17,382 bases of DNA from assembly GCA_050258095.1 (NCBI GenBank), contig JBLMYD010000044.1, positions 1-17,382 on the forward strand, given 5' to 3'. The position numbers were made by a program, and so were the translations under genes. Of the stretch, positions 13,278-17,382 are shown in pieces. The notes beneath the pieces are model-generated. The model saw only the letters and a list, made by a program, of their open reading frames with translations. It had not been told where the DNA came from and ran no database searches. This DNA is from VRUE01 sp050258095 (lineage in GTDB: Bacteria; Actinomycetota; Thermoleophilia; Solirubrobacterales; 70-9). Every line of letters begins with the position of its first letter. Positions within the stretch are counted from its first letter, which is position 1.

Positions 13278-13733
13278 CTACTTGACGACCAGCGTCCCTT
13301 CCATGCCCGCGTCGCGGTGGCCCGGGACCGAGCAGTAGTAGTGGTAGGTGCCCGGCTTGAGGTCGACGGTCGCCGAGATCGAGCCGTCGGCGACGGTTTC
13401 GGTCCCGCCGATTTCTTCGCCGCTCGAGGATTCGATTTTCACGTCGTGGGGAAGCGACTGCGGGTTGTTGAAGTCGATCGTCACCTTGCCGGCCTTGGCG
13501 GTCGCTTCCGTCGTCGTGTAGGCGATCTGGCCGTTCGGGTCGGCTTCGAGTTCGAGCGTCGACCCGGTCCCTCCGTTGGCGCTTTCGCTGCTTTCTCCCC
13601 CGGTCGCGGCACCGCTCGTTTCTTCCGCTTCGGTGGTGGCGGTCGTGCTCGAGTTGTTGCTGCTGCTGCCGCCGCAGGCGACGAGGGCGACCGATGCGAA
13701 GAGCAGGGCGAGCAGGGCGGCGAACGTCTTCAT
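13278..13733 (-). CDS. Cupredoxin (plastocyanin/azurin-like) lipoprotein
   Basis: A 151-residue exported copper protein. Residues 1-20 are a lipoprotein signal ending in the lipobox LVAC, with Cys20 to be lipidated. A linker of about 40 residues rich in Ser, Thr, Glu and Gly follows. The cupredoxin domain (about 58-151) ends in PGTYHYYCSVPGHRDAGMEG, where Cys134, His139 and Met144, with His96 from LPHDVKIE, make a complete type-1 copper site. It probably carries electrons at the outer face of the membrane; the partner is unknown. The ATG is preceded 8 nt upstream by GAGGAAAGGA, the clearest Shine-Dalgarno sequence in the window. TACAGT (13778-13773, minus strand) is a possible -10 giving a leader of about 30 nt. 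The gene stands alone. Confidence 0.9.
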   Translation of the reverse strand: MKTFAALLALLFASVALVACGGSSSNNSSTTATTEAEETSGAATGGESSESANGGTGSTLELEADPNGQIAYTTTEATAKAGKVTIDFNNPQSLPHDVKIESSSGEEIGGTETVADGSISATVDLKPGTYHYYCSVPGHRDAGMEGTLVVK

Positions 13734-13807
13734 GGCTGGGGTCCTTTCCTCGGTGAGAGAATGCTCAGGGAGACTGTAGCTGGATACGGGCGGGCGTTCC
13801 GCGCCGT

Positions 13808-14617
13808 TCAGCGGCCCTTGAACTCGGGCGTGCCGCCGCCGAAGAAGGCGGTCACCCCGTTGCGCAGGTCCTCGGTCGCCATGCTGTCGGCGATTCCGTG
13901 GCGCTCGAGCTGCAGGTGCTCGGTCAGGCCGTTCTCGATGCTCTGGCCGACGAGCGCCTTCGCCATCCGCACGTAGTGGGGCGCCTTCGCCGCCAGCTTC
14001 TCCGCCTTGGCGCGCGCCCGGTCCATCAGCTCCTCCGGCGCGACGACCTCGGCGACGATCCCCTCGGCGAGCGCCTCCTCGGCCTTCATGTTGGGGTCGT
14101 TGAGGAGGATTTCCAGCGCCCGGCTGGGGCCGACGACGCGGGGCAGGAAGTAGGTCATGCCGCCGTCGGGCGAGGCGCCGATCCGCCCGTAGGCGCAGGC
14201 GAAGAAGGCCGACTCGGAGGCGATGCGGATGTCGCAGGCGAGCGCCAGCGAGAAGCCGGCCCCGGCCGCCGGCCCGTTGACGGCGCAGATCACCGGATAG
14301 GGGATGCGGCGCAGGTCGACGATCGCCGTGTGCAGGGCGTCGGCGCCGCGGCGCACCTGCGCCGGCAGGTCGATCTCCTCCGACTCGACCCCCTCTTTGA
14401 ACCAGTTGACGTCGCCGCCCGAGCAGAAGGCCTTGCCGGCGCCGGTGACGATCAGCGCCCGCAGCAGCGCCTGGTCGGCGAGCCAGGCGAAGGCGACGGT
14501 CAGCTCGCCGATCATCTCCGGGCTCATCGCGTTGAAGGCGTCGGGCCGGTCGAGCGTCATCGTCCCGATCTCGCCGTCGATCTCGATGCGCAGCGTGTTC
14601 AGCTCGGGCGGGTTCAC
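13808..14617 (-). CDS. Enoyl-CoA hydratase/isomerase-family protein lacking both catalytic glutamates
   Basis: A 269-residue crotonase-superfamily protein. MTLDRPDAFNAMSPEM at 20-35, AFCSGGDVNWF at 63-73 and GPAAGAGFSLALACDIRIA at 115-133 give the acyl-CoA site and the oxyanion hole. Where true enoyl-CoA hydratases have two catalytic Glu residues (Glu144 and Glu164 in the rat enzyme), this protein has Ser123 and Tyr143. Asp151 in IGASPDGGMTYFLPR matches the catalytic Asp of PaaG- and dienoyl-CoA isomerase-like members. An isomerase is therefore likelier than a hydratase; the substrate is unknown. The start is GTG at 14617, divergent from uvrC with 27 nt between the start codons. The long open frame opposite (from 13898 on the plus strand) is a shadow. 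Confidence 0.88.
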   Translation of the reverse strand: MNPPELNTLRIEIDGEIGTMTLDRPDAFNAMSPEMIGELTVAFAWLADQALLRALIVTGAGKAFCSGGDVNWFKEGVESEEIDLPAQVRRGADALHTAIVDLRRIPYPVICAVNGPAAGAGFSLALACDIRIASESAFFACAYGRIGASPDGGMTYFLPRVVGPSRALEILLNDPNMKAEEALAEGIVAEVVAPEELMDRARAKAEKLAAKAPHYVRMAKALVGQSIENGLTEHLQLERHGIADSMATEDLRNGVTAFFGGGTPEFKGR

Positions 14618-14626
14618 GTGGCCCGC

Positions 14627-14636
14627 AGCCTACCCT
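14627..14636. promoter_or_regulatory. Overlapping divergent -10 boxes of uvrC and the crotonase-family gene
   Basis: In the 27-nt gap between the two GTG starts, AGCCTACCCT reads as TACCCT on the plus strand (14631-14636, 8 nt before the uvrC GTG) and as TAGGCT on the minus strand (14632-14627, 9 nt before the other GTG). The two boxes share the same TA. Neither gene has room for a Shine-Dalgarno leader. No clear -35 boxes were found on either side. Confidence 0.4.
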
Positions 14637-14644
14637 TTGTCGGT

Positions 14645-16492
14645 GTGAGCGAGCTGACACGCGACCTGCCCGACGCCCCCGGCGTCTACCTCTTCCACGG
14701 CAAGGACGGGGAGCTGCTGTACGTGGGCAAGGCGCGCTCGATCCGCAAGCGGGTCGCCTCGCACTTCTCCGGCGGCGAGTCGCGGCTGACGTCGCGGGTC
14801 GACCGGATCGAGTGCCTGGTCACCGCCACCGAGGCCGAGGCGCTGCTCACCGAGCAGAGCTTCATCAAGCGCCACCGGCCGCGCTTCAACATCCGCCTGC
14901 GCGACGACAAGTCCTACCCCTACGTCTGCGTCAGCCTCGACGAGGACTACCCGCGGGTCTACTTCACGCGCGAGAAGCACCGGCCGGGCCGCGCCTACTT
15001 CGGTCCCTTCTCCAGCGCCAAGCGGGTGCGCGAGACGCTCGACCTGCTCGGCAAGCTCTTCCAGTTCCGCACCTGCGAGGGGGCCGAGCCCGGTCGCCGC
15101 TCGGGCAGCCCCTGCCTCGACTACTACATCAAGCGCTGCGGGGCGCCCTGCGTCGGCTACGTCAGCAGGGAGGAGTACCGGCGCAACATCGAGGCGATCG
15201 TCGACTTCCTCTCCGGCCGCTACCGGCAGATCGAGGCCGGCGAGGAAGCGAAGATGGAGGCCGCCGCCGCGGCGCGCGAGTTCGAGCGCGCCGCCCTGCA
15301 CCGCGACCGCCTGGCGGCGATCCAGTCGCTGTTCGAGCGGCAGCGGGTGGCGGGCGGCTCGGTCGGCACCGCCGACCTGATCGGCGTCGCGACCGAGGGA
15401 GCCGACGCCAACGCCCAGGTCTTCCAGGTTCGCGACGGCATCCTCGCCGCGCGCCAGAGCTTCTACCTCGACAACCAGGCCGAACGCGATCTCGCCGAGG
15501 TCGCCGAGGAGTTCATCGGCCAGTACTACTCGGCCTCGCCGGCGGTGCCGCGCACGATCGTCGTCGGTCCCTATCTGCGCGAGCGGGTCGAGGTGCTGGC
15601 GGCCGCCCTGGGCGAGCGGCGCGGCGGCGCGGTCGAGGTGCGCGTCGCCGAGCGCGGCGACAAGCGCCGCCTGCGCGAGCTGGCCGAGCGCAACGCGCGC
15701 CTCGCCCTCGACCAGGACCGGCTGCGCCGCGAGCACCGCCGCCAGCGCCGCGTCGAGTCGCTGGCCAGCCTGCGCGAGGCGCTGGGCATGAGCGAGCTGC
15801 CGGTGCGGATCGAGGGCTTCGACATCTCCAACCTGGGCGGCGAGCACACCGTCGCCTCGATGGTCGTCTTCGAGGGCGGCGCGACGAAGAAGGCGGACTA
15901 CAGGCGCTTCCGGGTGCGGGGGGAAGGCGGCGGCCGCCGCGGCGGGCCCGACGACTTCGCCGCGATGGAAGAGGTCCTGGGCCGGCGGATGAGCCGCTAC
16001 CTCGAGCAGGTCGACCTCTCGCCGCACGACGGCAAGCGCGACGGCAGCTTCGCGGCCCTGCCGTCGCTGGTCGTGATCGACGGCGGCAAGGGCCAGCTCT
16101 CGGCCGGGATGCGGGCGCTGAAGCCGTTCGTCGAGCGCGGCGTCACCGTCATCGGCCTCGCCAAGCGGCTGGAGGAGGTCTACGTCCCCGGCCGCTCGGC
16201 GCCGCTCGACCTGGCCGCCGACTCGGAGGCCTCCAAGCTCCTGCAGCGCGTTCGCGACGAGGCGCACCGTTTCGCGATCGAGCACCATCGCGGTCGCCGC
16301 GACCAGGCGATGACCCGCTCGGTGATCGACGGGCTGAAGGGCGTCGGGCCGGTTCGCAAGCGCGCCCTGCTGCAGCATTTCGGCTCCCCGGAGCGGTTCG
16401 TCGCCGCCACGCGCGAGGAGCTCGAAATGGTGCCCGGCCTGCCTGGCAAGGTTGCCCGTGAGATCCACGAGCAACTGAACAGAACCGGCTGA
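14645..16492 (+). CDS. uvrC: Excinuclease ABC subunit C
   Basis: UvrC makes both cuts in nucleotide-excision repair after UvrAB has found the lesion. 615 residues, normal length. Residues 8-95: GIY-YIG nuclease with PDAPGVYLFHGKDGELLYVG and KARSIRKRV. Next is a four-Cys cluster (TCEGAEPG, SPCLDYYIKRCGAPCVGY at about 145-176) that binds an iron-sulfur cluster in UvrC proteins. The UVR domain that contacts UvrB is at about 200-235 (MEAAAAAREFERAALHRDRL). The RNase H-like nuclease begins with EGFDISNLGGEHTVASMVV and continues with VVIDGGKGQLS and RDEAHRFAIEHHRGRRD, giving the Asp, Asp and His of the active site. The helix-hairpin-helix pair is at the end (GLKGVGPVRKRALLQHFGS). The start is GTG 14645; frames open further upstream run antisense to the neighbour. 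It overlaps rapZ by one base. Confidence 0.96.
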   Translation: MSELTRDLPDAPGVYLFHGKDGELLYVGKARSIRKRVASHFSGGESRLTSRVDRIECLVTATEAEALLTEQSFIKRHRPRFNIRLRDDKSYPYVCVSLDEDYPRVYFTREKHRPGRAYFGPFSSAKRVRETLDLLGKLFQFRTCEGAEPGRRSGSPCLDYYIKRCGAPCVGYVSREEYRRNIEAIVDFLSGRYRQIEAGEEAKMEAAAAAREFERAALHRDRLAAIQSLFERQRVAGGSVGTADLIGVATEGADANAQVFQVRDGILAARQSFYLDNQAERDLAEVAEEFIGQYYSASPAVPRTIVVGPYLRERVEVLAAALGERRGGAVEVRVAERGDKRRLRELAERNARLALDQDRLRREHRRQRRVESLASLREALGMSELPVRIEGFDISNLGGEHTVASMVVFEGGATKKADYRRFRVRGEGGGRRGGPDDFAAMEEVLGRRMSRYLEQVDLSPHDGKRDGSFAALPSLVVIDGGKGQLSAGMRALKPFVERGVTVIGLAKRLEEVYVPGRSAPLDLAADSEASKLLQRVRDEAHRFAIEHHRGRRDQAMTRSVIDGLKGVGPVRKRALLQHFGSPERFVAATREELEMVPGLPGKVAREIHEQLNRTG

Positions 16493-17382
16493 TGGACCTG
16501 GTGCTGATCACCGGCCATTCCGGCGCCGGCAAGTCGGAAGCGATCGCCGCCTTCGAGGACGGCGGCTACTTCTGCGTCGACAACCTGCCGCCGCGGATGC
16601 TCGTCAGCCTCGGCGAGCTGTTTCGCCACAAGGGCAGCGGCGTCGAGCGCGCCGCCGTCGTCTCCGACGTGCGCGGCGGCGAGTACTTCGACGAGCTGCT
16701 GCAGGTGCTCGACGACCTCGGCGAGGACGGGCTGAAGCCGACCGTGCTCTTCCTCGAAGCCGACGAGGAGACGCTGGTCGACCGCTACAAGGAGACCCGC
16801 CGCCGTCACCCGCTGGCGCCGGAAGGCCGGATCGTCGACGGGATCCGGGCCGAGCGCGAGCTGCTGGCACCGCTGCGCGAGCGCGCCGACGTCGTCATGG
16901 ACACCAGCGCCCTGACAGGGGGGATGCTGCGACGGCGCATCGCCGAGGACATGCTCGGCCACCACGAGAGCGGCAGGATGGCGCTGACGCTGCTCACCTT
17001 CGGCTTCAAGAACGGGCCGCCGCACGACGCCGACCTGACGCTCGACGTGCGCTTCCTGCCCAACCCCCACTACGTCGACGAGCTGCGGCCGCTGACCGGC
17101 CTCGACCCGAAGGTGCGCGAGTACGTCGAGGACGGCACCCAGGCCGGCGAGTTCTACGGCCGCCTGCTGCCGCTGCTCGAGTTCCTCGTCCCCGCCTACG
17201 TCGCCGAGGGCAAGAGCCACCTGACGATCGCCGTCGGCTGCACCGGCGGCCGCCACCGCTCGATCACCGTCGCCGACCGCATCCGCCGCGAGCTATCCGA
17301 GCGCGAAGACGTCGTCGTGCACATGAAGCACCGCGACGCCTCCCCCGCCGACGGGACTAAAACCGTCGATATACGACGGTTT
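16492..17382 (+). CDS. rapZ: RapZ/YvcJ-family RNase adapter and nucleotide-binding protein (3' end not in window)
   Basis: P-loop NTPase of the RapZ family; in enterobacteria the protein guides RNase E to a small RNA controlling amino-sugar synthesis, while in Gram-positives (YvcJ) the target is unclear. Walker A is LITGHSGAGKSEA at residues 4-16. Then come DNLPPRML at about 31-38, VLFLEADEETLVDRYKETRR at about 85-104, the family block LLTFGFKNGPPHDADL, DVRFLPNPHYVDELRPLTG and the C-terminal signature GCTGGRHRSITVADRIRREL. HMKHRDA corresponds to the usual end of the protein. The frame continues for 14 more residues to the window edge without a stop, so the protein is at least 297 residues, longer than the usual 280-290. 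Its ATG overlaps the uvrC TGA, the order seen in actinobacteria upstream of yvcK and whiA. Confidence 0.93.
   Translation, partial: MDLVLITGHSGAGKSEAIAAFEDGGYFCVDNLPPRMLVSLGELFRHKGSGVERAAVVSDVRGGEYFDELLQVLDDLGEDGLKPTVLFLEADEETLVDRYKETRRRHPLAPEGRIVDGIRAERELLAPLRERADVVMDTSALTGGMLRRRIAEDMLGHHESGRMALTLLTFGFKNGPPHDADLTLDVRFLPNPHYVDELRPLTGLDPKVREYVEDGTQAGEFYGRLLPLLEFLVPAYVAEGKSHLTIAVGCTGGRHRSITVADRIRRELSEREDVVVHMKHRDASPADGTKTVDIRRF
17360..17382. repeat. Inverted repeat at the window end, possible terminator or operator
   Basis: AAACCGTCG (17360-17368) and CGACGGTTT (17374-17382) are perfect 9-bp inverted repeats around ATATA. The flanking A before the left arm suggests the stem may continue beyond the window. 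With A-rich and T-rich ends it resembles a bidirectional intrinsic terminator, yet it lies inside the still-open rapZ frame. A regulatory site for the gene downstream is the alternative. Confidence 0.5.

Noticed and set aside
13898..14644. In-frame extension of uvrC by 249 codons upstream of its GTG start, giving an 864-residue reading
   Set aside because: The extra part lies antisense to the complete crotonase-family gene and has the low-complexity composition of a high-GC shadow frame. UvrC homology begins exactly after GTG 14645.
13734..14660. Minus-strand frame fusing the region opposite uvrC to the cupredoxin lipoprotein
   Set aside because: The cupredoxin start at 13733 has an ideal Shine-Dalgarno sequence and a signal peptide. 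The upstream part is the crotonase gene read in a wrong frame.
1..17382. CRISPR arrays, tRNA/rRNA genes, insertion sequences or prophage genes
   Set aside because: No spaced direct repeats, cloverleaf sequences, transposase motifs or terminal repeats were recognised on either strand by reading.

Overview
The window is GC-rich chromosomal DNA (about 70% G+C) with long coding frames, many GTG starts and short intergenic gaps. Three things point to an actinobacterium, most likely of the Thermoleophilia/Solirubrobacterales type: the uvrC-rapZ pair, the FAD/ferredoxin-type por cluster, and the TadE/TadG genes. The taxon is an inference from gene content and composition, not from a marker gene.

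Layout. (1) 2-2123, a phosphate module: the end of polyphosphate kinase, a DUF47/PhoU-like protein and a PiT phosphate transporter. A small membrane protein (2134-2484) follows. (2) 2568-3886, a mini Tad/Flp-pilus-like cluster: two overlapping TadE-like pseudopilins and a protein resembling a MinD/CpaE ATPase that has lost its P-loop. (3) 3919-8418, a four-gene 2-oxoacid:ferredoxin oxidoreductase operon in gamma-alpha-beta order, ending with a GltD-like FAD/NAD(P) protein carrying a C-terminal ferredoxin domain. (4) 8485-9990, a phospholipase C/acid-phosphatase-family phosphoesterase without a signal peptide. (5) 10071-11405, a membrane-anchored fusion of a TadG-like N-terminus, an M15 D,D-carboxypeptidase and a lytic transglycosylase. 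(6) 11430-13236, two VapBC toxin-antitoxin modules of different antitoxin class facing each other around a MaoC-type hydratase, each with a palindromic operator. (7) 13278-14617 on the minus strand, a cupredoxin lipoprotein and an enoyl-CoA hydratase/isomerase-family protein. (8) 14645-17382, UvrC and RapZ; RapZ has no stop before the window ends.

How the genes work together. The phosphate genes link Pi import with polyphosphate metabolism. The por operon would oxidise a 2-oxoacid to acyl-CoA and pass the electrons within one operon to NAD(P). The TadE cluster and the TadG fusion suggest an envelope-spanning pilus-like machine with its own peptidoglycan-remodelling enzyme.

The most unusual signals are the TadG-carboxypeptidase-transglycosylase fusion, a repeated TAnnnT box 5-9 nt before first-gene start codons (a leaderless-transcription signature, while genes inside operons more often show Shine-Dalgarno sequences), a 12-bp perfect hairpin that places the start codons of the CpaE-like gene in its loop, and divergent uvrC/enoyl-CoA hydratase promoters whose -10 boxes share the same TA. 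No tRNA, rRNA, CRISPR array or insertion sequence was seen. No gap longer than 300 bases lacks a gene.
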